A DNA stretch of 64,000 nt, from contig NC_066316.1 of the NCBI RefSeq assembly GCF_022539315.1, positions 56,421,994-56,485,993 on the forward strand, written 5' to 3'. Numbering within the stretch: the first letter of the stretch is position 1; each line of letters begins with the position of its first letter. Shown here in pieces: positions 1 through 13,260 of the stretch. The stretch is from Serinus canaria (lineage: Eukaryota > Chordata > Aves > Passeriformes > Fringillidae). Both the position numbers and the translations under genes were made by a program. The notes beneath the pieces were generated by a model that made no database searches, was not told the origin of the DNA, and saw nothing but the letters and a program-made list of their open reading frames with translations.

Positions 1-3000
1 GCCATTCATTTGGTTTCAAGTATACACATTCACACTTTCCTGAGAGTCTCCAAAAATGGGTTGTAAGGAGACACTCTATTTCCACATCAAGGGCACCTCC
101 TTGCCGACCCAGGTAAAACAAAAGCTTCCAGCAAACCCTTCTTACTCCCAGCCCTTCACATTCTTGTACCCATTTCACTATAAAGGCCCCTATGGGCACA
201 TTTACTTACCCCGAGAGAAGCTAATCTTTGCTCACTGCCAAAGAATTGCACTCTGAACAGCCAGCAAACCTTATAAATTGCGTTGCCATCTTGAAAATGC
301 AGACTGAGCAAGTGTCCCTTGGCAGAGCCTGCAGATGATCTGCAACAACTGTTTTAAGAACAGATATCATCCTAACTGCCTTCCAAGAAAGCCCACAGCA
401 CCAGGAACTCCCATTTCAGCTCCCTTGATCCCTAAACAGTACAGTTTTTCTACTGAACTCTCACTTTGCTGTGGTCAGCCTAAAATTTGTTCTCTTCTCC
501 TACTTCACTTCAAGATTTATCTTTCTTAAGAAGATGTCAAATACATGTGAAAATATTTGCATCCATTTTTCAGAGACACAAACATGCAAAGTCAGGAATT
601 GTCAGCAATCTCTAATCATTCGCATTTTTGGAAATTGTCACAGGCAGAAAAAAAAAGTGTGTTTTTCTTCCATATGGCATTCCAAAAGAAGTAAGTTATG
701 ATGATATGCATATATTTTAATTTTTTTTTAAGAAATAAAAGCTTTGTAGTTCCATAACCATAGTCTGAGAAGTAATTTAAGGCATACAGAAGGAGAAAAG
801 TATAATGTGAGGCAAGATATTTGTTGTTTTGGCTTTGTATAGAAGTAGAAAACCGAAGTAATTCCTGAAGCTTCTAATTTACTTACAGCTTTACTTTTTA
901 AATGCTTAAGAGCCTATCATCTTCCACAACATACTCTCTCACCAGCAGCAAACATGTGACAGACATTTTCATATTGGATAATGAAAAACTGCAGTGAGAT
1001 ACATGATCATGGCAGTGTTAGCAAGCCCTAAACAGAATGGGGCCAAAGCAGTGAGGTGTCCCTCTGCTCCTCTGATACACCAACAGGCATTATTTTCCAG
1101 CACGACCATAAAAATTCCAGATGCTCATGCAACAGCTGCTAGTCCTCACAAATCACTGTAGCAGAAAGATGATGTAGGCAAACAAAGAAAGTCCAGGGCT
1201 GATGAGAGCCCTTAAAATAGATGACTTTGCAGACTGGGAATAGCAAAAACAGAGACACTATAATTGGGCTGAACTGAGGAGAGAGCACTCCAACAGGCTG
1301 CTGAAGGGTGAGCACCTATTCCCCCCACCCTTTCTTCTTAGCAGTATCACTCCCTTGTATGTCCTAAAGAAAACAACTGCTTAAACTGTTTCCTATGACT
1401 CAACTACAGCTCCAGGATAAGACTACTTTTTTCAAGCTGTATCAAGCCTAGCCCTTCATTTCCAGGGCTGGAGCCCCAATAGAGGGACTATAACCCTCAA
1501 GTTAACAAAAGAGTGAAAAACTACTGTTAAGTATCTTAATTAACACATAGGGGGGAATAAGGGAAAAAAAAAAAAAACAACAGAAAAGACTAATATGCGA
1601 GGAGGAGAAAAAGATTTTAAGAGGACTGTAATTTTCTCAAGTATACCTTAAATGCCGGAAGGCGCCACTTTCAGTTATCAGGAATACCAAAGACTCCCAG
1701 AAAGGAGAGAACTCACATACATACTCAAGATCTCATTTCTTAAATAGTTTCCTGGTTCTGTAGGGCAACGCACACACCAAGACTACCTGGGTGTAGTCTT
1801 GCAACTCCTGGGAGTCCTGAACACAATCAGAGCAATGTTTCTGGTTAGCACTGAGTTTCCAGAGGCCAAAACATGGGTGAGTTATCAGAGGCTTTGTCTG
1901 CAGCCAACTAGGCACAGCTTTTCAGACAGAGCCCAAATGAGTACAGCGGTCTTTCAGTTTCCTCCTGAAGTTCTTTCCATACTTTGCAAAGCCTTTCCAG
2001 CAGCTTAGGTATATTAAAAATAGAGCCAAACAGTAGCTTCATTGAGACTGATGTTGCACTGAATTGCAATACTGTTTCATGTTACACCATCCAAGAGCAT
2101 ACTATATACACAGCGCACACATACATAAACACTAACCCTTCAGGACCACGTTAACAGATGAGAAATATACACCTACATCCCCATATGCATGAACAGTTAC
2201 CCGTCATTAGAGAAAATTATCAGAAGAAAGAGAATGTACATAAATTTCTGCAATGAAAGTGTAGCTAGCAATGCCTTGAAGAAGCATGGCTTGCCATAGC
2301 ACAGCAGAACATATTAACAAGCCATCTGTTCATTATAACAAGCTCAACAGGATTCATCTTCTAGATGCAGAGATGCTACCTACAGCATGTCCCTTGATCA
2401 AGCAGACAGTTGTTGGATATTGCCAAAGTCTTACCACATCCCTTTCAGAGAGCATGTTACATATCTCTGCCACCAGCACAGTCTGGATTTAAAATCTGCC
2501 TTCCCAGGGGGCTGTGCCTTTGAGCAGAATTAGTCACACTAACAAGCAGCCCACAGTCAGGTTCTTCCAGCTAAGTACATACAGACAGAACCAGTGCTAT
2601 TTGCTTAAAGCTCTCAACTTCTCTTCTCACCTTGGAGAAAGATGCATTGTATTTCCACGAACACAAACAGTGGAGAACAGGAAATGTGTTCACAGAGGAG
2701 TTACTGGCTCTCTAAAAAAAGACAAGAATGATATTTCTCTCTAGTCTTACGTAAGCAAGATGACTGGTCTTTCAGTCTCTCCCCCCACCCCCCATTGCTA
2801 TGTTTCTCCCTTCAAACAGAAAAAATTATGAAACAGCTGTTGCTTTGCCAGCTTTGTGAGAGGCAAAGAACAGCAGTCAGAAGTGGCAGCAGGAGAACTA
2901 GACTGCAATATTCTCTGGATCCCATCTGTTGAGAGTGGGTTAACAGAAGACAGAGGGCAAGGAGACAAATGGGGACTCCAACATACAGTCAAACATCTCC

Positions 3001-6000
3001 TTCCTCATCAACTATCCTCTGGTCTTCAGCTCAATACCCAGCAACTGCAGCAAGAGAAAGGACAAAACTCTTCAAGTTAAATGTATAACATCAATCAAAT
3101 TAGTATCTTGATAGTGTTCACAAGAAAGTTGTTTAATTAATACATTGTCCCGCCAGTATTTTGGCTTAGTTGTTACTCTGCCATGTGGCAAACTAGACAA
3201 AGCAGATGGTCAATAAGCTCTGTTAAACTGTCAGGGCCAGCCATTATGAAGAGACAAAACAGCTCTCTGCTAGTTCCAAAATTTTTAAGCTAAATCTCAG
3301 CAACCTCAGCTCAGTTTCTCCTCCTGGAAGAGCTGGCATCAAAAGAGTCAAGGTTAAACTAGTAACTTCCTCTAGGCTCCAATATTGAAATTCAGAGCAT
3401 GCCAGGAACCATGCTAAGAGACATTCAAGTTCATCAAAAGCCGCAAAAACGCGAAAACAGCCAGTATCATCTGCTCTACACCAAGAAACCTTGTGGTTTG
3501 CATCTTAAAAAAACTAAAAATTTTAAAATGTGTAGCAAGCAAATCAGGAGAGCTGGGGTTAGAATTGGATATTAACTCCTCAGCCTTTGAATTTCAAACA
3601 GGAAAACCAACACAGCTCAAGTCTTATTAAAAGGAGTGCTTAACAAGTCAAATTTCAAAATACATTCTTCTCTTCACTAAAATGTTGTCATATAAAGTCT
3701 GAAACAATCTCAGACACTTTACCTCACAGGTACCTCCAGATAGTACTTTGATCCTCACAACAAAGACAGATGCTCCAAACAATTAACCAAACAGAGTTGA
3801 AGTCTGGTTCAGCAAAGAGCACAAGCTCTGCCAGATTAGAGGATGTGCTACTGGTAGTGTGTACAGCTACATCTTGTTTTGTTCTGCTAAAATCCATCTG
3901 TTTGTACCACAGTAGCCTCTTTGCCTACTCATTGTGTAGGGGCTTTGTTCTGAGAGAAACATTTTTTTAAAATGTTTCAACATTTCTTTAATGTTAAATG
4001 TTTTAACATGTTTTTAGCCAGATAATGGCTAAAACCAACACATATGCTGCTTCAGCACTATTTTACCAGAGCTAAAATTTGCATAGGGTTAAAAAGTTTT
4101 GAGCCCAAATTTCTGAAAATCCTCATGAGGAGAGGTTAAAAGCTTAAACATGTCTTTCAGGCCCCAGAACACATGAAAGTGCATCAGAAAAATACCGTGA
4201 TTAGAAGTTAAAATGCAGTTTTTTACTTAACAGACAAACTGGGAACTTTACTATAAAGTCTTCAGATGATGTCCAGTGAGCTGATTCCCCTGTCTCCGCA
4301 AGCTCATGAAAGGCAAGTGTCCTTTTGAAGTGTCCTTCTAGAAAGCCACCTTCGTGTTCACAAACAAAGTATTATTAGTTAAGTCTTCTGCTTCCCAGAA
4401 TCTTTTCAGGATTGAAAATGGTGCTCATCTTTAATATCCTATTTTGAGGCCATCCACCTCAGATGAGAGCTGCAGACTACCAACAGTTTTGCATGGATTC
4501 AACACCATCTCACTTGGGTGCATTGCAGTCATCATCACTAGACATTCTTCAGGCAGTACTAAATCTCATTTGCATTTACAACTAAGTGCCTCTCACAGTA
4601 GGGCTCTAATAATGGTAACTTTGTTCTCCAAAAGGACCTGTAACAACTGCCAAAGCCTTTTTAATAAGGTTTTGGGCATCATTCAAAAGTTGCTGACAAG
4701 AACAATTAAGAGTAAAGAGACAGACCAACTTTGTTTTTCTAGATTACTTCCTGATTTCTGTAATATGGGCTCAAAATTCTAGATCTGGAACTCAGCCAAT
4801 ACAGTACGTTTACAGCAAGGAGGCAGAACAACTTGGGCAAGCCATCAGGTGAGAGTAACAGGTGTTTCATCCTTCTGGACAGTGTTAGCTAGTTTCTAGC
4901 CTCTGGAACACCCTCTAGGAGCCATTCAAGAAATTTACCTGGATTCTCACTTCAGCTGCTCAATCCTGAGTTTCACCTTCCTTTAACTATCTTGCTTCTT
5001 GGAAACACTTGGAGGTTAGCCTTCTCTGACACAAAACAAACAAAAAAACAACCAAGGAAACAACCAATAAAAAAACCCCAAACAAACAAACTATAACCCT
5101 AACCTTTCTCAAGTCAAACATTCAACTTGGACAGATTTAATTAATTTACTCAATATAGTGTAGTAGTCTTTTCTGTAGAAATTATTTTCTACTTCCAGAT
5201 GCCAAGAAAAGGAACTAATACAATCTGAGCAACCTTTCTGCTCCAGTTCTTAAACATAGTTCAGCTTTTTTATCACTAGTACATCTCAGACAAAGAGCTG
5301 ACTATTTTGCATTCTTTTCACATTACTCCACCTTTTAAATAAAAGATAGGATTGGAAATGCAGGAGAAGAAAACTTCAAGCGGTTAAACATTGCTTGAAG
5401 ATAAAATGGTAGGTGTAAAGGACAGCAGTGTTCTCACTGACATATACTCTGAAACCCAGAGTTTCAAGTGCCAGTGAAGTACATATAAGAAACATAATTA
5501 CCCTACAAGGCATAGTTGAGGAACTAATTCAAAGGAATCCAAAATACAGTCCTTCAGTAGAACTCCTTCTTAATTTGGCCCATGCCTACAAAACACCTGC
5601 ATATAAACCAAATACCTGCAGCAGCCCATTTCCATTCTGGGGACAAAATGGTAGGCATAAGCATCGGACGCCTTCTGCAAACATTGAGCCTGACCTTATA
5701 GTCATGGTTACAGAACTGCTGCCATCAAAAGGAATCCAGAAGCACTCCTGTGCATTTTTAAAGTACAGTTGTGTGCTAGTTTATGACTGATATAGAATAG
5801 CCAGCTCAAAGGAACTTTGAATTCAAAGTATAATACTCCGTTAAACAAACAATATTTTTAACTGGCTACTGTTTTACAAATATACAAAGTCTTAAGGTTT
5901 GAAGCCCTTGTAGAGATCAGCCTGGACACAAGCATGTTAATGAGGAAGACTCCTGTAATCCGTGCTCCTCCAGATTCTCACAGGGTTTTCTCTCTCCACC

Positions 6001-9000
6001 TACAGATTTTCTCAAATGAGAGATACTTCAGGAACACCAAAAAGGATAATCAAGTCTCCAGACATGAAACTGCATGAACATGCACAGAGAATCAGGTGGA
6101 AGGAAAGTAATAAGATCAAAATCAGGCACTCCCTTTCCCTCCCTGGGAAAAAAAGATAAGAGAGGGAGTTCCATGCTGCTACTGTCTCATGTTTCTGTTG
6201 TTTTCCACTTTAAAAGATTTCAGTTGTCAAAGGAGTTTTCAGCGTGAATTACATCCAGTGCAACCCAAAAGAGTTGACTTCCACAAGATTTCTTGTAGAC
6301 AAAAGCTGGTACACCCAGAGTACCATCCAGGTCACCAGGGCTTGGGGAAGTGAGGTGGTGTATTTACAGGTGGATCATTTTGTTCTTTCATTTGTTTGTA
6401 GTTTGTTTTTTTTTACACTGTGGCACATCAAAAAGCAATGAAATGGCACATCAACAAAGGAGATCCAGGGAATGACTGGTAACCTGACAATGTTTCACAT
6501 CAGTGTGGGACTTGTTGCTGGCAGGTAATTTTCTTTAATAAAACATACACTTTAGAGTGAATGGGCTTCCATAAACAAAACCAGCGAAAACAAACAAGCA
6601 AACAAAAATCTGCCATTATTAGTCTGTCAGTATCCAACAAAGGAGCTACTCAAAAGAAGGCTGTGTATCATGTCTGTGTTTGAATTCCTCCTGTCTGTTC
6701 TTACACAGAGCAGAAACAATGGCATGGATTGGGAAGCACCAGTGCTAAGGAAGTGTGGGTTTCCTGTAATTCATGTCTTGATTCTCAGGTGCCCAAATAA
6801 AGCCTTTTCCTTTTCAAGAATGCAACAGAAGCTATAACAACTTACCTGTGTGGATCCACGGCCAACTAAAAAGGCATGAAATTCTTCACTTTAGTGAAGA
6901 TACTCAAAGGTTGTGTAAATGTTGTGAAAACAAGCAGGTAATCCTACAGGTATCATTGTGTTATAATATCATTATCTCTCTGGCCAATTTCAAGCTAGGG
7001 TGATAAGAGCATGGCAGAAGACACACAGACAAAATCTCTAATGTGTCATTTTAGCTTAATAATGGAAACAAAAATAAACTTAATGCCTTTAAGATGCAGC
7101 CAACCTTGATCTAGTTACAGTCCAAACTCATATAGCCCAGAGAAGCAGCTTTCAGGATTTGTATTTAAGGGAGTTCAGCAAACTGTCCTGAGCTTGGAAA
7201 AAGTGTTTATGCCCATTAAAAAAAAAAAAGAAAAAATAGTGCTCCTGCTCAGCTTTTAAATGCCTTGTAGCACCAGTTCAAAAGACTTTCTGCAATAGAA
7301 GAGAACCTGTTTAAAACTGGCAGTGGTAAATCAGTGTTCAGGTATCTCCAAACTCCCTTTTTCCTCCTCTCAAAACAAAAGCCTGAGCTGTAGATGACTC
7401 CCATGCATAGCCATGGTTGCATGTAATCACTCTGTTCAACCTACATTACCAGATTCCTTTAAAACTCTTTTCAGGCATTCTAAAACATGCTAGCATACCA
7501 CATTAGCCACAAGCTGCAAGGGATGCACATTTCTTTAATATTTTCTCATATCAATGAACAAGGAAACAAAACAAATAAAGAGTAAGCATAATCAAAATGA
7601 CAGGTGGATTCCAAAAATCACTTCAGGCTACAGCTAATAATAGAATACCCGGTTTCAAATTATAAAGTTTCGATGAGCCAACTGACACCCTCAAATTCTA
7701 AAGAAACACCAGTTCTTTTCCAAGAGCTGGTCAGGCTGAGTGAGCATGCAAAAATACAGGAGGAGAATGAGAATTTTCTCATGCAGTAATTGGCCTGAAT
7801 CCAAGCTCCTGGATAGACTTTTTGTTCCAACTAAGCAGAGCTGGGCTGCACACATATGCAGCCTCCGCAGGCAAGCTTTGCTTCAGCAAACCAAATCAAA
7901 GCATTTGAAACTTAGCTCAGAGAAGGCAGTGGCTGGCACAGGGACCTACCAGTCAGCACAAAGTGGTATCATCAGCTCCTTCCCACTGACCTTCACTTGG
8001 TGCCAGTCCTCTTAATCCTTCAAATGGTCGATGCAAACAGAGTTTAAAGTCCACCTCACCACTTTCAGAATGTCTCCACAACGAGCACATCTAAACATGA
8101 GGAATTCCTCCAGAGCAGCAAACACTCTCCACCCTTGCATGCCCGTTTTCTGAACTTCACTGTCAAAGCAACGGCTTAGGAAATGTCTGACTCCTCTGGT
8201 GGAGGGCTTAGAAAGCTTGGGCCATTTATGAGGTCCCTATCTGCTGGTTCAAAGACAGCATACAGGATTAGAGGAGTGAGAACTGTTTTCTAAAGATAAA
8301 GAAGACAAAAAAGGTTGAGATATTTCTAAAGAAGCTACATTTGGACACTGTTTGAGGACCCCACTGTCTCATTACTGCCCAAAGCTGCCAAATATCTACT
8401 TTTAATCCTTCTCATATTCTTCCAAACCCAGATGGTTTGGAAGACAGAAGATGGAACAACCCCCTCAAATGCATCTTCACAGCTTGTAGAAGATCTGTGT
8501 AAAAGACACTGTACCCATATTCCTCCCACAGGCAGGTACCTAAGATAAAGCACAAATGGTTCAGTTCTGCACACATGGTGCCAAGCACAGAAGTCAGGAC
8601 ACTAATAAATCCTACATTCATAATAAACAGGGCTGCCTTCCATAACAAGAGTTCACAGAGTAAAATCCACTGAATATGGAATAGGTGTAGCAGTCCTTGC
8701 CTGGTCATTTCAGCACAGGAAAATACAGGCAACCAGGTAGGATTGCGTGACCAGAAAAGAGGCCAATAAAAGCTTTCTAGCTGGCCTGTGGAATACAGAG
8801 TTAAAAGAAGGAAGCAGAACCCATTGCCAATCACTGAAATCAAACATACCCAATATCACTTTGTTTAAAATCCCCATTACCTTCAGCTGCAAGAAAGAGA
8901 TAGCTGTGCCAAGAGTACCTCTATATTTATTCCACTTCAAAAATGCTGAAGATGCTTCATATAATGCCTTTGGCATTTACGACTGAATAAGGACAAGCCA

Positions 9001-11640
9001 AGGCATAAGATACTTTGTGAAACAAAAATATTCAAAACCAAAGTACACAAATTTACACCACCATTTTCCAAAGGGATTAAACAATTATGTAGTTAATTAG
9101 AAAAATTAGGACATCAGTTTTGCCTTGTTTCTACACAGACCAGAACTCATTTCCTACTGTGGTTTCTGCTATAGATCTGGGTAACTACTTATGAAAATAC
9201 ACTGAGGAATGCAGGTTAATTTTTAAGTTCCCTCATGCTGTTGTTTTCAACAAACAAATAGAAAGTACACACAAAGAATAAATAACTACTTTTTATAACT
9301 GAAAATCCATGCATATACTCAAGTAGGGAATATTCATATGAAGCCATGAAACACTTCAGATAGAGCCAAAGGAGGAATAATTGCTGGTTGTGCTTCCAAT
9401 CCACAAGATTCCAAATGTACAGAGCAACAAGCTGCAGTTAAAAATTACCAGTCTCTCAGTAAGAGCAGCTTGGTGGCTTATGTTATCTACACATTCAATC
9501 TGGCTTAGGTGAGAAGAGCACTGGGCCAAAATTTTACATCAAAGAATCTTCACGTTGCCCTAATAGCCAGGGGAACAGCATCTGTCTCATTTAACTTTTT
9601 TATTCACAGGAAACTATTCTGGCCTTCTTGTAACATTTTGTTTTATTGCAAGTCAGCTTTGGCCTTTACTCATGCACTGCTCCAAATGAGCTCGCTTGCT
9701 CAAGCAGTCAGTCCACCTTGCATCCAGTGCTCCACTCCCAGCCACCCTGGCCTATTTGGAGCTACAGGCAAAAGCCTCACTGCCACTTTCTTGTGGGCTA
9801 GCTCTCTTCCACCTTTTGATGATTATAGCCCTTTGATTTCAGCCCTAAAGCAAATTCAGTTATTTGATGCTTTCCCACAATATCTTCTTCCCTTCCCCTT
9901 CAAAACATGCCTCAAGAACAGACAAGTTCCCACAATTCCCTGAGAAATAAAAAGCAGCTCAGTTTAATGCAAAAAAAAAAAAAAACAAACAAAAGACACC
10001 AGCAGTTCTAGCAACAGGCACATGAGACTGAAGTGGCCAAGCACACAGTGATCCATGCTGCTTACGAGTGCACCAGATCCAGGAGCCCAGGTCAGTGCAC
10101 CTGCTCGGCATCCGGCTGTTTTACATGCAAGGTTGTCTTGCACACTAAAGAAGTATGCTTGAACACTACAAGCTTGCTTTCCTGCAGAAGTCTGCAATTC
10201 ACAAGGAACTTTGTTTCTGAAGAGAGTGAGGAGATCCACTCTTAGGAAACAGGAATTACAAACAGTAAATGGAGGTGGTCCTAAATTAAACAGAGCTTAA
10301 ACAGATTAATCATTCCAACAACCTTCCAGTAGTATCTTACCATCAAGTATGTGTGTCATAAAGTGATTGTTTCCCTCTCTGACTTGGCGGAAATACTCAG
10401 CTAGCCCTTCATGCTGAAGCTTTGTTCATTAACCTTTGAGCACTTCAGATTGTGCTTCAGAATTAAAGCAATGTAAATATTTATCTGGGAAACAGGAAGA
10501 ATAAAATTCTCTAAGAGCCAAATGAAAACTAACCTCAGTTTTAAAGATCTGTCTTCCAGTTGCTTGACTGTCCTCAATTACACAGTCTCAATGTTACATT
10601 AACATGCTTCTTCCTTTTTAATTGCATATAATTTTTTTCTTGTGTTTAATCTTGGCAGTTAAATGGATCATTAGGACTGGAAATGTACATCTCTTTGGAT
10701 ATGAATAGGATGAAGCAGGGTAAGTTTTTGTTTTCAAAGCTGCCATTAGCCTGCTGATAGTTTTCTTTAAGGCACCATTAACACAGCAGCAGTCAAGACC
10801 AGCTTACACCGCTGCAAATAAACTGTTATTCAGCAAATTTAATCATTTTTTTCTTACCTACAGGAATCTTTCCAGAAACCTTCACAGGTCAAGTAGTTAT
10901 AAATGTTATGAAGATACAAGCAGAAAAGTAATCAGCTCCTGTACTTCCTTTAATCCTGTGTTATCTACCACTGCACCTGCATGACACTGATGGGAGGAGA
11001 GTGCACGGCCAGCTTCCAGAGGAACAGTGGATCAGATGGAGTACTCGAGCTTCTTTTCTCCTTTTAACACCTCCAGCCAGCCCCCGGTCCCCTACAGGAC
11101 TGCAGGGCCTCCAAGCAGCATTGATGGACTCTGGGCTTAGCCTGCCCCTCTTCTCCCTTCCTGTCTCCTGCTCTGCCTTTTACAGCTATTTCAGCCTCAA
11201 CAACAAAGACTCTGTAGCAAGCAAAATCTTTCAGCATATCAAACTGTCGTGATGTTACAAAATTAAAATAAGAAATGCTGTTTCAGAAGTTGACATTTAA
11301 ATGGGTTTCACGGCTGAACAAAGGCACTCAAAAAACAAGTCTTTACAGAAAAACTAAAGTAATGGTGCCACACACACCTTCTCCTCCGGGTCCATGTAGC
11401 CACTTTGGTTATGATAACAAAGCTGGGTCTGCACCGACCTCTTCAAATGCTCAGTCATGATACACCTGCTAACACAACCCACAGCCCTGTGTTACAGTCT
11501 GCAATCCATACTGGAGCTCTCCCTTCAAGGACAAACTTCCTCTATTTGCCCCCAACAGCCTTAAGAAACACCCAAGGCCCAAAGGCTCCTATAAAAATGT
11601 ATCCTAAAACAGGCTCTGCCCACAGGCAAGCCAGACCAGG
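1..11640 (-). other. PPP1R14C: Presumed PPP1R14C intron 1, left part; no gene seen
   Basis: AT-rich sequence with only short open frames on both strands, the longest 143 codons (8412-8843 minus) and 144 codons (9509-9943 plus). Neither shows a recognisable domain or codon bias. I looked on the minus strand for the acidic exon 2 of the family (a MPEVEIDIDDLL-like segment) and did not see it. Short A-rich or A/C-rich tracts occur near 1563-1580, 5036-5096, 6574-6607, 7219-7236 and 9969-9992. Assignment to intron 1 rests on the gene's orientation and the absence of exon 2 in the window. Confidence 0.6.
5036..5096. repeat. A/C-rich low-complexity tract
   Basis: Runs of CAAA/ACAAAC-type units without a strict period, such as acaaacaaaaaaacaacc and ccccaaacaaacaaac. 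It is typical low-complexity DNA within the presumed intron. Confidence 0.6.
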
Positions 11641-11666
11641 CAGCCAAACTGAGAGCCTGGGCCGCA

Positions 11667-11950
11667 GGGCCATCCCCACAGCCCTGCCCAGCCACGTCCC
11701 AGTAGGGCCATCCCCACAGCCCTGCCCAGCCATGTCCCAGCAGGGCCATCCCCACAGCCCTGCCCAGCCATGTCCCACTAGGGCCATCCCCACCCTCCCA
11801 TGTCAGCTCCTGCGGCCATGAGCCCCTGCCCAGCCACGTCCCAGCAGGGCCATCCCCACAGCCCCAATGTCAGCTCCTGGGCCGTGAGCTCCTGCCCAGC
11901 CACATCCCAGCAGGGCCATCCCCACAGCCCTGCCCAGCCACCAGCCCTGC
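11667..11950. repeat. Compound GC-rich minisatellite, 38-bp and 66-bp units
   Basis: The landmark GGGCCATCCCC recurs at 11667, 11705, 11743 and 11781, giving an exact 38-bp period. It recurs again at 11847 and 11913, giving a 66-bp period. The 38-bp unit reads GGGCCATCCCCACAGCCC then TGCCCAGCCACGTCCCA and a short linker. The larger unit contains related sequence plus about 28 bp including TGTCAGCTCCTG and a GTGAGC/ATGAGC segment. Copies differ by a few substitutions. The array lies about 370 bp left of a CR1 element in a GC-rich patch that extends to about 12300. Long Pro/Ser-rich or Gly/Trp-rich open frames here are repeat artefacts. Confidence 0.9.
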
Positions 11951-12319
11951 TGAGCTGGACCCACATCCCAGCCTGCCCTGGCCCAGCTACAGGCAGATGC
12001 TGATGGCTGGGCCTGCCCCAGTGCCCTTGGCTGGCTGCCTGCTCCTGGCTGGGGGTAGGCCCTGGCTGCCATTCCCTGCCCCAGGCAATGCTCAGGCGTG
12101 GCAGATGGGTGACCTGCAGCAAGGCCCAGGGCTGCACGCTGCAGTGAGCACTGCCAGACCACTGCATAAACCAACACTGAAGAGTAGATCTTCCAGCAAG
12201 TACCATTTTTGCAGTCATTTTTGGCAGAGGCATCCCCAGCTGAGCTCATGGAATGCCTCCTGCCCAGCTCTGGGGAGCCAGACACAGACTGCCACTGCTG
12301 TTGACCATTGGCCAGACAC

Positions 12320-13260
12320 AAGCAGTGTCCCTCAGGGCTCAGTATTGGGATCAGTCCTGCTTGATATCTTTACTGATGATCTGGATGAGGGGATTGAGTG
12401 CACATTCAGTCAGTTTGCAGATGACATTAAGTTGTGAAGGAATGTTGATCTGCTGGAGGGTCTGTGGAGGGATCTGGGCAGGGGGGATTGTTGGGCTAAG
12501 GTTCAACAAGGCCAAGTACTGGGTTCTGCACTTGAGTCACAACAGTCCCATGCAGCACTACAAGCTCGTGGAAGAGTGGCTGGAAAGCTGCTGATTAAGA
12601 GAGGACCTGGGGGTGCTGGTCAACAGCAGCTGAACCCAAGCCAGCATGTGCTCAGGTGGCCAAGAAGGCCAATGGCATCCTGGCCTGTAGCAGAAATAGT
12701 GTGGCCAGCAGGACAAGGGAGTGATCATCGCCTTGTACTGAGCTCATCACTTCACACTTCAAATCCTGTTTCAGTTTTGGGCCCCTCACTACAACACATT
12801 GAGGGGCTGCAGCATGTCCAGAAAAGGGCAGTAGAACTGGTGAAGGATCTGGAGCACAAGTCTTACAAGGAGCAGCTGAGGAAGCTGGGGTTGTTTAGCC
12901 TGGAGAAAAGGAGGCTCACTGAGACCTTATTGCTCCCTACAAGTATCTGAAAGGAAGCGCTGGTCTCTTTTTCCAAGTAACAACTGACTGGGCAAAAGCA
13001 AACAGCCTCAAGTCATGCCGTGGGGGGGGGGGGGGGGGTTAGATTGGATATTAGGAAAAATTTCTTCATGGAAAGGGTTGTCATTCATGGAAACACACTG
13101 CCCAAGGAATTAGTTGAGTCACTATACCTGGAGGTATTTAGAAGACATGCAGATGTGGCACACAGGGACATGGTTTAGTGGCAGACTTGGCAGTGCTAGG
13201 TTAATGTTAGGACTTAATGATCTTAAAGGTCTTTTCCAACCTAAACAATTCTATGATTCC
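12320..13260 (+). mobile_element. CR1 LINE fragment with intact 3' end, degenerate
   Basis: This is the 3' portion of a CR1 non-LTR retrotransposon, 5'-truncated as most CR1 copies are. Translation of 12324-12434 gives a reverse-transcriptase segment of the form SVPQGSVLG...[11 protein letters not shown]...QFADDIKL, with the catalytic FADD at 12414-12425. Later CR1 blocks appear in shifted frames: RFNKAK..VLHL then EEWLESC, and [15 protein letters not shown] then [11 protein letters not shown]. An in-frame stop at 12435 and several frameshifts make it non-functional. The 3' untranslated part is readable up to the CR1 terminus ATTCTATGATTCC at 13248-13260. Confidence 0.95.
13022..13038. repeat. 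17-base G homopolymer inside CR1
   Basis: A run of 17 G interrupts the CR1 3' region just before TTAGATTGGATATTAGG. CR1 elements usually carry only a short G-rich stretch here, so the run probably expanded after insertion. Confidence 0.85.

Noticed and set aside
11405..12321. Several Pro- or Gly/Trp-rich open frames on both strands
   Set aside because: They follow the 38/66-bp minisatellite unit and are repeat artefacts.
12253..12950. Reverse-transcriptase-like frames as an active gene
   Set aside because: The CR1 copy is 5'-truncated with stops and frameshifts, so it is a dead LINE fragment.
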